From Fibrobacteria bacterium AD312 (GTDB lineage Bacteria; Fibrobacterota; Fibrobacteria; Fibrobacterales; Fibrobacteraceae): a stretch of DNA of 64,000 bases. Position 1 is the stretch's first letter, and the number at the start of each line of letters is the position of its first letter. The stretch is from positions 62,001-126,000 of the forward strand of contig LIUM01000049.1 in assembly GCA_001462345.1 (NCBI GenBank), read 5' to 3'. Positions 25,314 to 34,322 of the stretch are shown here, in pieces. Below the pieces are notes generated by a model, which was not told where the DNA came from, ran no database searches, and saw only the letters and a list, made by a program, of their open reading frames with translations. The position numbers and the translations under genes are program-made.

Positions 25314-27724
25314 AGGTGTTTTTTATGTGAGGCTGATCTCTTTTTGAAACGATAAAAATCAAGAGAGGCGGCCATTAAGGGGAAAAAGATAAAATGAGAA
25401 AGGATAATGAAAAATAAACCAAGGATAGATATTTTTCCAATACTTCTAAGTCCGTGATGAGAAGATAAAAGTAATCCATAAGTACCGATGAGCGTTGCCA
25501 TATGGGATAAGAAAATAGATGGCCCAACACGACTTAAAATAAGTAGGGCAGAAGTTTTAGTCCTTTCAAAATAAACGTTCCATAATTGCATGGATCCATC
25601 TACACTCAAAGCAATTAAGAGAGGAAAAGCAAGAGTGCTATAAGCTGAAAGTTTAATATCTAGTAATGAAATGCTCGAGAGAATCCAAATAAAAGAAACC
25701 ATTGGAGCAGTAAGAACGAATAGAGAATAGGTTAGTTTATTGTACAGTAAAAGAGTTATAAAAAGAATAGCAATACAAGCGACAATAATGCTTAGATGAA
25801 TGTAGGGTAGCGTTAAGTTTAATATATCGGATCGGACAATGGCTGGTCCAGTGACATGGTATGGATTCCCTTCTGGAGTAAGAATACTATTAATTTCTTT
25901 TGAAAAACGTCGACAGAAAGCTCCATCATTCGTACTTTGTGTGGGGAAAATAAAAGCAAATTTACCAAGAGAACCATCCTTGGACTCAAATTTATGACGA
26001 ATATTTGGAGGAAGATCATTTTCATTTAATTCAGAAACATTCCAAGAATTCAAAATGTTTTGAATATTCATGGAATCGGAAGACTTAAAATGATTGAGTG
26101 TTTCAGAAGAAAGATCGGAACGAATTTCCAGAAGTTTATTGATTTTCTTTTCTTGTTGTGATGGTAGTAAATTGGCAAAAGTCACTACAGAGCGAATGGT
26201 TTTCGTCTGTTTATTTTTTTGCTTTGCTAAATAAGAATCATAAAATACCTGAGACTGCGAGGGGTCATCAAATAATACAATCGCGGGATCATAATTGGTG
26301 TAATTCGTTTCATTTAAAAGAGAATCCACATAAATCTCTTGAGATAGATTTTCTGTTTGACTAAAGTCATATTCAAATTTAGGGATGATTCCGCGATATG
26401 CGGCAATAATGAAAGTAATGACGAATATAAATAGGAGTAAAAAACGTGGATGAGGGTGTAATAGCGTAATGTTTTTATTAAGTGCAAAGATTTCTTTAGG
26501 TTCTAATAGTTCAAAAGTTTTTTTTCGTTGTAATAAAATCAAGATTGATGGTAATAGAGTATTTGCTAAAAACCAATTAAGAAGAACGCCAAAAGCACCA
26601 AGAACACCAAGTTCTTGAAGACCTGCTAATGGCATTAAATTAAGTGAAAGTAGTGTGGCGGCAGTAATAAAACTAGAGGCCGCTGTAGCAGGGCCAATCC
26701 CTAAGATTGAACTTTCTAGACTAAGTGCAGGACTTAGTCCTTGACGGCGCTCTTCAGTATATCGTTTTAGTAGATGAATAATCTGTTGGCAGGCATGGCC
26801 CGGAATAATTAAAGCAAGTAAAAGAGTAAAAAGATTAATTCTACCATAAAGAATAAAAGCAAATCCAAATGTCCAGAAGATGGAGATGGCGATTGGAATG
26901 CCTGCAGGAATAATTAATTGAGGCTGTTTATAAAAACTAATCAACAATAAAATGGCAATGAAAAACCCAGTAAGAAGGCCCATTTTTTGGGATTCAGGAA
27001 GAAGTGTTTGTCCTGTCTTAATTACATGATACACTTTCCCAGTATAGTGCACTTGAATAGAGTCTTTATTTTCTTTCTCCACAATTTTTTTAATAGAATT
27101 ATAAATCTCGCGTGACGAGTACAAAGAGGTAATATTATTTGTTGGGTAAATATCTAAAACACGAATGGTTCCATCATTATTCTGGTAAGTATTTTTGAGC
27201 TTATCTAAATATTTCTTTTCAATGTCGGTAAAAGAAATTTCTTCAATACTAGAATTTAAGGAAGAATCCGTATCAACTAAGTCCACCCAAAAAGGGTTTG
27301 TCTTTAATATGAGTTCTTCTTTTAATTTTTTGATTCTAGAATGGATATCTTCTAAATCTTGATAACGAATGTATAAAAACTGATTCTCCTTATAAAAACG
27401 GGTCTCGCTTTCAAATTGAACATGACTCACTAAAGGATTTTTTTTGAATTCAGAAGCAAGTCGATGAACAAAACGATCATTTAGAAGGCTATCAGATGAT
27501 TGAAGAACAATTGTTAAAGTACCTAGACCACCAAAATCTTCTTCAAGAGCCTTTGCTGTTTTTTTTGTTTGAGAAGATTCAGGGAGAGTATCTATAAGTT
27601 GTAATTCCCATTTTAATTTTGAAACAGGAACAATCATTAAAAAGGAAATCAATAAGGATAATCCTAAAATGATCGTTGGGTAGCGGTGTGTCCTTTTCAA
27701 AATTCGGGAAAAAAGTGAAAACAT
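25310..27724 (-). CDS. MMPL/RND-family exporter (HAE-3 type)
   Basis: The protein has 804 residues with about twelve helices in two sets of six (N-terminal set starting near 20 and 240-400; second set from about 430 and 640-790). Each set is preceded by a soluble extracytoplasmic domain. The first bundle (about 240-400) resembles sterol-sensing-type RND modules. MMPL/HAE-3 proteins export or shuttle lipids (hopanoids, mycolates, outer-membrane lipids). It is the first gene of the six-gene run and overlaps aspC by four bases. It is divergent from an Omp85-like barrel gene with fewer than 45 bases between the starts, suggesting a joint envelope lipid or protein export role (inference). Confidence 0.87.
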   Translation of the reverse strand: MFSLFSRILKRTHRYPTIILGLSLLISFLMIVPVSKLKWELQLIDTLPESSQTKKTAKALEEDFGGLGTLTIVLQSSDSLLNDRFVHRLASEFKKNPLVSHVQFESETRFYKENQFLYIRYQDLEDIHSRIKKLKEELILKTNPFWVDLVDTDSSLNSSIEEISFTDIEKKYLDKLKNTYQNNDGTIRVLDIYPTNNITSLYSSREIYNSIKKIVEKENKDSIQVHYTGKVYHVIKTGQTLLPESQKMGLLTGFFIAILLLISFYKQPQLIIPAGIPIAISIFWTFGFAFILYGRINLFTLLLALIIPGHACQQIIHLLKRYTEERRQGLSPALSLESSILGIGPATAASSFITAATLLSLNLMPLAGLQELGVLGAFGVLLNWFLANTLLPSILILLQRKKTFELLEPKEIFALNKNITLLHPHPRFLLLFIFVITFIIAAYRGIIPKFEYDFSQTENLSQEIYVDSLLNETNYTNYDPAIVLFDDPSQSQVFYDSYLAKQKNKQTKTIRSVVTFANLLPSQQEKKINKLLEIRSDLSSETLNHFKSSDSMNIQNILNSWNVSELNENDLPPNIRHKFESKDGSLGKFAFIFPTQSTNDGAFCRRFSKEINSILTPEGNPYHVTGPAIVRSDILNLTLPYIHLSIIVACIAILFITLLLYNKLTYSLFVLTAPMVSFIWILSSISLLDIKLSAYSTLAFPLLIALSVDGSMQLWNVYFERTKTSALLILSRVGPSIFLSHMATLIGTYGLLLSSHHGLRSIGKISILGLFFIILSHFIFFPLMAASLDFYRFKKRSASHKKHL

Positions 27725-27765
27725 GGTAATAATTTATTAAATTACTAAGAGTGGCAAAGATATCA

Positions 27766-29256
27766 ATGATTGAAAAACCAGAAAATAACGCTCTAGATCT
27801 AAGCCGTGGTTTTCTTATTTGTTTTTTGATCGTTTTTCTCTTGCCTTTTTCATTAAACGCGACTGAAGTCAATGATTCTAGTGAAGTTCAGGTCCCTTCA
27901 GAAAAAATGCAAGATACCGTTTCCGAAGAAGAACGTCCCGTATGGCTAGAAATGCTGATTTGGCCATTTTCAAATATTATTCAACCTGCTTTAAGTGCTG
28001 CTATTTATCCGGTGTCAACACCTTTGAAGTATGCGTTCAAAAATAGTGTTATTGATAAAGGAGTTAATTTAATTTCCTTTGGAAAAGAAAAAAATATTTT
28101 CATTTACCCTACATTTAATTTAACTCCTGGATCTAGTACTGAAATGGGGGTTGTATATCGCCATCGTCATTTGTTTTTCAATCTTGATTATTTTGTATTT
28201 AATTTTTCATTATTTGCCAATAGTGATTGGTCCACAAGCTTACGTTACACTAAAGATAAAGTATTAAATACCAAATTTTTCTTCGGCGCTCGAATTGGAA
28301 TGGAGGCCAATCGAAATAGTTCTTTTAATATTCCTCTCACTTATGAATCTTTTACCCAGACAGATTCTTCATTTACTTTAGAGTCTCGAATAACGCACCC
28401 TTTACCCCAAATAAAAAATTGGAGTGCGACCCTTTTATTTAATACTCGATTTGTGAATACCGATATTCCAGATGTGAATGATTCGATACTGACATCGCAT
28501 CCCACTTATTACGTTAAAGATAGAGGTGTATATCAAGATTTTACAGATAAAAGACTTCAATTTTCAATTCAATTTGATGACACCGATCTCCCTTTTGTCC
28601 CTTCCAAAGGGTCTCGCGTCATTTGGAATTTAGGTTATGCTTGGGTTTCAGAATATTCGGATTTAAATATTGAAGCTCCGTGGAGAAAAGAAAAAAATCA
28701 TGATTATTATTATTTTGAATTTATTTACCAGCATTATTTCCTTTTAGGAACATCGAAACAATATTTATTAAGTGCTTCAGAGGCAAGGCAACAACGTCAA
28801 AGATATGCAGACTTTTCATGGGAAGAAAGTGTTCGTCTTTGGGAACCTCAGAAAATGAAAGATTTGTTTTTGGATCGGAAAGTCATTGCTTTGCAATATC
28901 GTTTTAGAAATATATCTGAAGTAGAAAAAGGCGCCGCTCCTTTCCACGCATTTCCTGCACTTGGATCCAAATTCCCACTACGAGGCTATAATTCTACATT
29001 AGTAGCACCTTCTCTAATGGGGCTCTCATTAGAGTATCGCTGGCCTGTCGATCGTTATATAGATGGTGTTTTCTTTAACGAATATGCTTTATTCAGTGAT
29101 AAATTCTACAGCTGGAAATCGGAGAATTTACGTAATTCTTGGGGGTTAGGTGTAAGAGTGCGTAGCCCAGACATGTTCTTTTTCCGAGGGCAAATAGGAT
29201 TTCATGGCTTTCATGGAATTAGTCTAATCATCACGATTGCCCCAGAATTTATGTAG
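27766..29256 (+). CDS. Omp85-like (BamA/surface-antigen) barrel without POTRA domains
   Basis: The protein has 496 residues from ATG at 27766; a GTG at 27751 is also in frame. A signal peptide (SRGFLICFLIVFLLPFSLNA) precedes a Glu/Ser-rich linker and about 80 residues that lack POTRA repeats. The rest is a predicted barrel. FHAFPALGSKFPLRGYNS holds the (L/V/I)RG(F/Y) loop-6 motif of the Omp85 superfamily, and FDDTDLPFVPSKGSRV matches the region of conserved D/PxxG strands. It ends in strand ISLIITIAPEFM. POTRA-less Omp85 members are known but of unclear role; it might assemble or release envelope components. It is divergent from the MMPL exporter and convergent with ruvB (13-base gap). Confidence 0.78.
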   Translation: MIEKPENNALDLSRGFLICFLIVFLLPFSLNATEVNDSSEVQVPSEKMQDTVSEEERPVWLEMLIWPFSNIIQPALSAAIYPVSTPLKYAFKNSVIDKGVNLISFGKEKNIFIYPTFNLTPGSSTEMGVVYRHRHLFFNLDYFVFNFSLFANSDWSTSLRYTKDKVLNTKFFFGARIGMEANRNSSFNIPLTYESFTQTDSSFTLESRITHPLPQIKNWSATLLFNTRFVNTDIPDVNDSILTSHPTYYVKDRGVYQDFTDKRLQFSIQFDDTDLPFVPSKGSRVIWNLGYAWVSEYSDLNIEAPWRKEKNHDYYYFEFIYQHYFLLGTSKQYLLSASEARQQRQRYADFSWEESVRLWEPQKMKDLFLDRKVIALQYRFRNISEVEKGAAPFHAFPALGSKFPLRGYNSTLVAPSLMGLSLEYRWPVDRYIDGVFFNEYALFSDKFYSWKSENLRNSWGLGVRVRSPDMFFFRGQIGFHGFHGISLIITIAPEFM

Positions 29257-29269
29257 CCGTATCAAATGA

Positions 29270-30304
29270 TTAAATGGGCAATTCGGCTTGATTCGTCTGA
29301 TAATTAGAGGGGGGTATTATATCTAGCTTTTTATAGCCGTTTAATGTGACGATACGCCCTCTTGGAGTTCTTGCTAAAAAGCCTTTTTGAATTAAATAGG
29401 GTTCGTAGACTTCTTCTAAAGTATTTGGTTCTTCTCCGAGAGCAGCACCAATAGTGCCAAGGCCAACAGGACCTCCATTAAATTTCTCAACCATCACGCT
29501 TAAAATTTTTCTGTCCATGGGGTCTAATCCATCGGAATCAATCCCAAGCATAGAAAGCGTTTTTTCAGCTACATCCATATTAATAATGCCATTCCCTCGA
29601 ACTTGAGCGACGTCACGACAACGGCGTAAAACACGATTGGCAATACGTGGTGTATTTCTGCAACGAGTACAAAGCATTTGAGCCGCTTTTGCATCAATTG
29701 GAATGTTAAGAATAGAAGCGCTACGCAAAAGAATCGTTTTAATTTCTTCGTCAGTATAAAGCTCTAAACGATATTGCAAGCCAAAACGGTCTCTTAAAGG
29801 CCCTGTTAGTAAGCCGCTTCGAGTGGTGGCTCCAACAAGAGTAAACCTTTTTAATGGAAGATTCACGGTGCGAGCTGCTGGGCCAGAATCGAGCATAATA
29901 TCTAGTCTAAAATCTTCCATAGCAGGGTAGAGGTATTCTTCAATGACTCGATTTAAGCGATGAATTTCATCAATAAATAAGACATCATTTTCTTGAAGGT
30001 TTGTTAATAACCCAGCTAAATCACTTGCCTTTTCAAGAACGGGGCCACTTGTGATATGAATATGAACGCCCATTTCTTTGGCAATAATGCTTGCAAGAGT
30101 GGTTTTTCCAAGCCCTGGAGGGCCTGCAAATAAACAATGATCAAGAGAATCTTTCCGATGTAAAGCGGCTTCAATAGCGATGCTTAGATTTTCTTTTAAA
30201 ATAGATTGCCCAGTAAAATCTTGAAGCGAAGAAGGACGAAGATTTTGTTCTTGTTCTAAGTCTTCATTTGAATTTTGTTCAGGAGATATAATTCGTTCTG
30301 CCAT
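29270..30304 (-). CDS. ruvB: Holliday junction branch migration ATPase RuvB
   Basis: I chose ATG at 30304 (MAERIISPEQ), four bases past the ruvA stop, giving 344 residues; a longer frame overlapping ruvA exists but its extension is not RuvB-like. Features: SLQDFTGQ, Walker A GPPGLGKTT, Walker B LFIDEIHRL, sensor GATTRSGLLTGPLRDRFG and the C-terminal winged-helix domain (RTPRGRIVTLNGYKKL). RuvB forms the hexameric motor that drives branch migration with RuvA. ruvC is not adjacent. Confidence 0.96.
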   Translation of the reverse strand: MAERIISPEQNSNEDLEQEQNLRPSSLQDFTGQSILKENLSIAIEAALHRKDSLDHCLFAGPPGLGKTTLASIIAKEMGVHIHITSGPVLEKASDLAGLLTNLQENDVLFIDEIHRLNRVIEEYLYPAMEDFRLDIMLDSGPAARTVNLPLKRFTLVGATTRSGLLTGPLRDRFGLQYRLELYTDEEIKTILLRSASILNIPIDAKAAQMLCTRCRNTPRIANRVLRRCRDVAQVRGNGIINMDVAEKTLSMLGIDSDGLDPMDRKILSVMVEKFNGGPVGLGTIGAALGEEPNTLEEVYEPYLIQKGFLARTPRGRIVTLNGYKKLDIIPPSNYQTNQAELPI

Positions 30305-30308
30305 TCTA

Positions 30309-30902
30309 TTATACGTGTTTAAGGGCTTCTGGAATAAGTTGAGAAACGCTTGCTGTATCACCTAAGATCTCAGCGGCCTTTTCGACTGCTTTTTTAGCGG
30401 CTGGGTCTTTTACGCCTAGCGTATGAAGAGCGGCAATGGCCTCTTGCATAGCAGTAGGGAGAAGAATCTCTGGTGTATGGTCTCCACTCAGAGCAGAGAG
30501 CGAAAGCGCTTTATCTTTTAATGCAAGTAAAAGCATTTCAGATGTTTTTTTACCAATCCCTTTAATTTTACCAAGGGCGATTCGATCTTCTCTTGCAATC
30601 ATATTTAAAAAATCGTTTACGGAGACACTACTTAAAATGCGTTGAGCCATTTTAGGCCCAATGCCATTCACTTCGATCATTTGGAGAAAGAGTTCTTTTT
30701 CTTGAATTTGACTAAAACCAAATAAAATCATGGCATCTTCACGCACGACAAGATGAGTGAGTAAAGTGATTTCTGTTCCAATTTCAGGAAGCGTTTCTCC
30801 AGTTCTAGAAGAAACATGAATTCCATAACCGACACCACCACAGTCTAAAACGACAAAAGTGGGCTGTTTTTGAGCCATGATGCCACGAAGTTGCTCGATC
30901 AT
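30309..30902 (-). CDS. ruvA: Holliday junction DNA-binding protein RuvA
   Basis: The protein has 197 residues, the standard length. The N-terminal OB domain (MIEQLRGIMAQKQPTFVVLD, GVGYGIHVS) is followed by two helix-hairpin-helix motifs (IEVNGIGPKMAQRIL and KIKGIGKKTSEML). An acidic/Ala-rich flexible linker and the C-terminal RuvB-binding domain (EAIAALHTLGVKDPAAKKAV) complete it. It forms the tetramer that holds the four-way junction. It is the first gene of the ruvAB operon, with a near-consensus promoter just upstream. Confidence 0.96.
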   Translation of the reverse strand: MIEQLRGIMAQKQPTFVVLDCGGVGYGIHVSSRTGETLPEIGTEITLLTHLVVREDAMILFGFSQIQEKELFLQMIEVNGIGPKMAQRILSSVSVNDFLNMIAREDRIALGKIKGIGKKTSEMLLLALKDKALSLSALSGDHTPEILLPTAMQEAIAALHTLGVKDPAAKKAVEKAAEILGDTASVSQLIPEALKHV

Positions 30903-30932
30903 TAAAGGTCCTCGAAAAAATACTACTGCTCA

Positions 30933-30962
30933 AATATATACTATATTTAGATATAATGTCAA
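30933..30962 (-). promoter_or_regulatory. Sigma-70-type promoter of ruvAB
   Basis: On the minus strand TTGACA (30962-30957), an 18-bp spacer and TATATT (30938-30933). Transcription would start near 30926, leaving a leader of about 25 bases before the ruvA ATG at 30902. I see no clear LexA-like box overlapping it. Confidence 0.72.
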
Positions 30963-31034
30963 GCCAAATTGTACGCCGCGATTATTTTTTTTCAAAACGG
31001 TGGATTTCTGGTCAGATTCTGCAAATTTTCGCCC

Positions 31035-31871
31035 CTACTTTACAACCATTATAGTCATCTTGCCTTTTTCGTCATGAAGAAGAGCAATTAAATACTTTTG
31101 GGTTTTGATATATTGCTCTGGCAAGCTCTTTTCGTAGATGTAATACTGAGCAAAATCAGCTTCATTCAGCAAGTCTCCCATAGAGGAAGTACGAACAAGC
31201 ATATTTCCTTTGATTGCAGCCCATTTCATGATGGTTGGACTTTTGTGAAGTTTTTCCATTTGCCAAGTAGTATCTACGGAAGTCAACTTAAAGGCTCCGC
31301 CCAAAATAGCGTATTCGCTTGTAGAACCAGGTATGACATAAAACGTATACTGGCCCTCATTTTCTAGGATGTATGTGTTGTACGGAATTTTGTAGGCTTC
31401 GCCAGAATTTTTAAAGAAGTTGTACGCAGACTCATTTTTCTGCACCAAGTCATAGATCTTACCCTCTGGTAATTCTGTTCTGGCAACAGAGCGGCTCATA
31501 TGTCCCGAAGAAAAATCATAGCGGGCTATTTGAAAAAGACCTGAAGAATCCTTCCCGTAAAAGATACAGAAACCGTCTCTCAAGTTGCCTTGGGCAACCC
31601 ATCCGGAGTGTCCGACTCGTTTATCTTTAGGCAAGTCCGCCATCAAAGAATCAGAGGCAATCCAAGCCACACCATCCTGGCCAGCTAGCATCCATCCAAT
31701 TTCACTGAGAGAGTCCATGGTTCTGAACTCTTGGGCATGCATAGCCACTTCAGCAGATTCGACGTTATCGAAATCTATGTGATCTGGCAATCCACCTTTA
31801 GTCGTGGCTGCACATCCAGCAAGCATCATTAGCAACGAGAAACCAACTATCACAAAAGTTCTTTTTGTCAT
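31035..31871 (-). CDS. Lipoprotein of unknown function
   Basis: The protein has 278 residues with a lipoprotein signal peptide ending L-M-M-L-A-G-C (Cys20), so it is a lipid-anchored envelope protein. I recognise no domain in the rest. It is rich in short hydrophobic beta-strand-like segments (WMLAGQDGVAWIAS, FCIFYGKDSSGLFQIARYDF, YTFYVIPGSTSEYAILGGAFKL), which could form a beta-propeller-like or sandwich fold. The last strand (QKYLIALLHDEKGKMTIMVV) runs to the C-terminus. The gene looks richer in G+C than ruvAB, as does the GH44 gene beyond it. GGAAG precedes the ATG. It stands alone on the minus strand between ruvAB and the divergent GH44 gene. Confidence 0.78.
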   Translation of the reverse strand: MTKRTFVIVGFSLLMMLAGCAATTKGGLPDHIDFDNVESAEVAMHAQEFRTMDSLSEIGWMLAGQDGVAWIASDSLMADLPKDKRVGHSGWVAQGNLRDGFCIFYGKDSSGLFQIARYDFSSGHMSRSVARTELPEGKIYDLVQKNESAYNFFKNSGEAYKIPYNTYILENEGQYTFYVIPGSTSEYAILGGAFKLTSVDTTWQMEKLHKSPTIMKWAAIKGNMLVRTSSMGDLLNEADFAQYYIYEKSLPEQYIKTQKYLIALLHDEKGKMTIMVVK

Positions 31872-31917
31872 CTTCCTAACCTTTTTAAGTTTTTTTAATA
31901 TAATTAAAAAATAAACG

Positions 31918-31923
31918 ATTATA
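31918..31923 (-). promoter_or_regulatory. Consensus -10 box upstream of the lipoprotein
   Basis: TATAAT on the minus strand, 47 bases upstream of the lipoprotein ATG. The expected -35 position (AACGCT at 31946-31941) is poor, so this is only a candidate promoter. Confidence 0.35.
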
Positions 31924-32243
31924 ACCAGATTCTAACACAGAGCGTTCCTGCGGTCTTGTGTTTAGACCTTCGCAGCCATTTAGCCCTAATCACTTGAGAA
32001 CTTAAAATAGTTTATAGTCTCATTCAGAGCTGGATTGGGGAAAGTCGATTGCATTAGCTTGCTGAGGTGTTACTGGTGAAGATTGGTTGTGGATTTGATA
32101 ATATCGTTATGGAAAATTTTTTTCTTACAGTAAAAAAGAAAACTGGTCTTTGTAAGTTGTAGCTCATCCTATTTAAAATGATTGAAAAAAAGGCAGCATA
32201 ATACTGTCCATGATTTTGTAATAAGTCAATGTGTAATTCTCAA
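31924..32243. other. Intergenic region upstream of the GH44 gene, no gene seen
   Basis: Between the divergent lipoprotein and GH44 genes (31872-32329) no reading frame with a start site is convincing. A terminator-like hairpin lies at 32244-32275 on the plus strand with no gene before it. The G+C level here is lower than in GH44 itself. Confidence 0.5.
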
Positions 32244-32275
32244 CGCCTTTTGAAAAGAAGGCGCATTTTGTTTTT
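32244..32275 (+). terminator. Terminator-like hairpin 55 bp before the GH44 gene
   Basis: CGCCTT and AAGGCG (perfect 6-bp stem, extendable) enclose TTGAAAAG and are followed by CATTTTGTTTTT. No plus-strand gene ends upstream, so it could end a small RNA or attenuate the GH44 leader. Confidence 0.5.
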
Positions 32276-32329
32276 AGTTCCTTATAAATCTGTTTATTTT
32301 GTTAGAACAGGTTATAAAAGTAGGTGGTT

Positions 32330-34243
32330 ATGAAACACTTGAATTCTATGCTCCTTTGCGGGCTCTCTTTTTTAGGAAGTTCTGTTCTGTGCGGTACCGC
32401 TTTTGCAGATATTTCCATTGCCGTGGACGCTTCTGTCGGCGTTCAGAAAATTTCACCTTACCTCTATGGTCGTAATATCGACGTCATTAGCGATGGTGAG
32501 GATTCTGACGCAGCTCTTCTTGAAAAGGAGAACGATTTTTACAGCAAAATGCTCGAATCAGGCATGTATTTTTTGCGTGCCAATAACGGCAATAATGCCA
32601 CGCGATACAACTGGCGCAAAAAAATGACGGTGCATCCAGACTGGTACAATAACGTTTATGAACACGACTGGGGCATTACCGCACAAAAGGTCATTGACAA
32701 CATGCCTGGCGTAGATGTCATGTACGCTTTCCAGTTGACGGGCTATGCGGCCTCCTCAACGGAACACAATTTTTCGGACTGGGCTTTTTATCAGGAACAC
32801 GGGATGTGGGCAACTGGGACGCTTGACCTTGCAGGTGGCGGCGAAGCTTCTGAGGATGGAACAACGCTTATAAAGGCGGGGGACTACAGTCTGTATAACG
32901 AAACGTGGCCAGCTGATTCTACTGTTGGCATTATTGATCATTGGCGAGATGAACTGAAACTAGACATGTCTCGTTTCCAGTATTGGAGCATGGATAACGA
33001 GATGGAAATCTGGTCGGGAACTCATGGAGACTTGCCGCTGGATATCGATGCCGATTTTCTCGTAGAGCGTTATATTGACGTGGCGAAAAAGGCTCGAAAC
33101 AAATGGAAGGATATCAAACTGACTGGACCTGTTGTAGCCAATGAATGGCAGTGGTGCTCCGTGGGGGCAACAGGTGGAAAGTCTGGACTAGGTAAGGGCG
33201 AAGATCGCGATTACTGCTGGCTCGAATATTTTATCATGCGTCTTGCCGCCGAACAGAAGGCGAGTGGCGTGAAGATGCTCGACGTGTTTGATATGCATTG
33301 GTATCCTTCTGAAAAGTCGTACGAAGATCGTGTAAACTGGCACCGTGTTTTCTTTGACACCACCTACAATTATCCTGGTGCAAATGGAATCAAGCTGGTG
33401 AGCGGTTCTTGGGACAATAATCAGAAAAAGGAATACATCTTTAAGCGCGTAAACGATTGGCTAGACAAGTATTTCGGTGAAAATCATGGCATTACTCTGG
33501 GTATTACCGAAACCAGTATCATTGATGAATCAGACCCGATGACGACGGCGCTTACCTACGCCTCCTGGCTTGGAACATTCATGGACCATGGCGTTGAAAT
33601 CTTTACTCCGTGGACATGGGGCGATGGCATGTACGAAACAGTCCACCTGTTTAGCCGTTACGGCCAAGACTATCGCGTGGCTTCCACTTCCAGTAATGAC
33701 TCGTTGTTGTCTGCCTACACTTCCGTTTCTGCGGCTAAGGATTCCATGACGGTAATTCTAGTGAACCGCGCTGAAAATGATGCTGAGAATGTAACGATTG
33801 ACGTCGCTGGTCTCAAGAACATGAAGCCTGCGGCAATCACCATGACCCTTTCTGGCATTACGGGAGAGACCTTTGAATCCCATGCGGTGAACGCACTAAA
33901 GGCGGGCGAGGCTCAGGTGACAGGAACCAAGGTATCGCTTACGGTCCCAGCGAAGTCCATTACAGCGGTGAAACTTACTGCCGATGCGGTTGCAGGAATT
34001 GCTCCTGCGTCTGTGGCGGCAAACTTGCTTTCTTCTCAGGGGAACGCTTGGTTTGTGAACAACTCTGCAGGAAATATCCGCTCAGTACAAGTTTTCACTA
34101 GCCTCGGTCAAGAGGTGCGTAATATGAACGAATTATCCCGTGGGAATGTTTCGCTTCAAACGGAAAAACTGATTCGTGGAAACTACATTATCCTCATCCA
34201 TTCCACAAGTGGTTTGAAAATCCAACCAATCTCCGTAAAATAG
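32330..34243 (+). CDS. Secreted GH44-type glycoside hydrolase with C-terminal sorting-like domain
   Basis: The protein has 637 residues from ATG at 32330 behind AGTAGGTGG; a GTG two codons earlier is possible. A signal peptide (to about residue 27, TAFA|D) is followed by a TIM-barrel resembling GH44 endoglucanases/xyloglucanases: ISPYLYGRNID, NNATRYNWRKK, MDNEMEIW with the acid/base Glu (224), VFDMHWYPSEKSYEDR, and GITETSI with the nucleophile Glu (394). A small beta-domain follows. The last about 70 residues (VQVFTSLGQEVRNMN...RGNYIILIHSTSGLK) resemble the C-terminal secretion/sorting domains of Fibrobacterota and Bacteroidota. Substrate is probably beta-1,4-glucan or xyloglucan. It is clearly more G+C-rich than its neighbours, which suggests transfer from a higher-G+C relative. 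Confidence 0.85.
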   Translation: MKHLNSMLLCGLSFLGSSVLCGTAFADISIAVDASVGVQKISPYLYGRNIDVISDGEDSDAALLEKENDFYSKMLESGMYFLRANNGNNATRYNWRKKMTVHPDWYNNVYEHDWGITAQKVIDNMPGVDVMYAFQLTGYAASSTEHNFSDWAFYQEHGMWATGTLDLAGGGEASEDGTTLIKAGDYSLYNETWPADSTVGIIDHWRDELKLDMSRFQYWSMDNEMEIWSGTHGDLPLDIDADFLVERYIDVAKKARNKWKDIKLTGPVVANEWQWCSVGATGGKSGLGKGEDRDYCWLEYFIMRLAAEQKASGVKMLDVFDMHWYPSEKSYEDRVNWHRVFFDTTYNYPGANGIKLVSGSWDNNQKKEYIFKRVNDWLDKYFGENHGITLGITETSIIDESDPMTTALTYASWLGTFMDHGVEIFTPWTWGDGMYETVHLFSRYGQDYRVASTSSNDSLLSAYTSVSAAKDSMTVILVNRAENDAENVTIDVAGLKNMKPAAITMTLSGITGETFESHAVNALKAGEAQVTGTKVSLTVPAKSITAVKLTADAVAGIAPASVAANLLSSQGNAWFVNNSAGNIRSVQVFTSLGQEVRNMNELSRGNVSLQTEKLIRGNYIILIHSTSGLKIQPISVK

Positions 34244-34285
34244 CGAATTATTTTATTCGCCTAGGAAAGGGTGGATTGTAACCTT

Positions 34286-34322
34286 AAAACAGGTCGAGTC
34301 AAGTGACTGGCCTGTTTTTTTT
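34286..34322 (+). terminator. Terminator of the GH44 gene
   Basis: AAACAGG pairs with CCTGTTT, with an inner AGTC/GACT stem around AAGT, then T8. It lies 43 bases past the GH44 stop codon. Confidence 0.85.
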
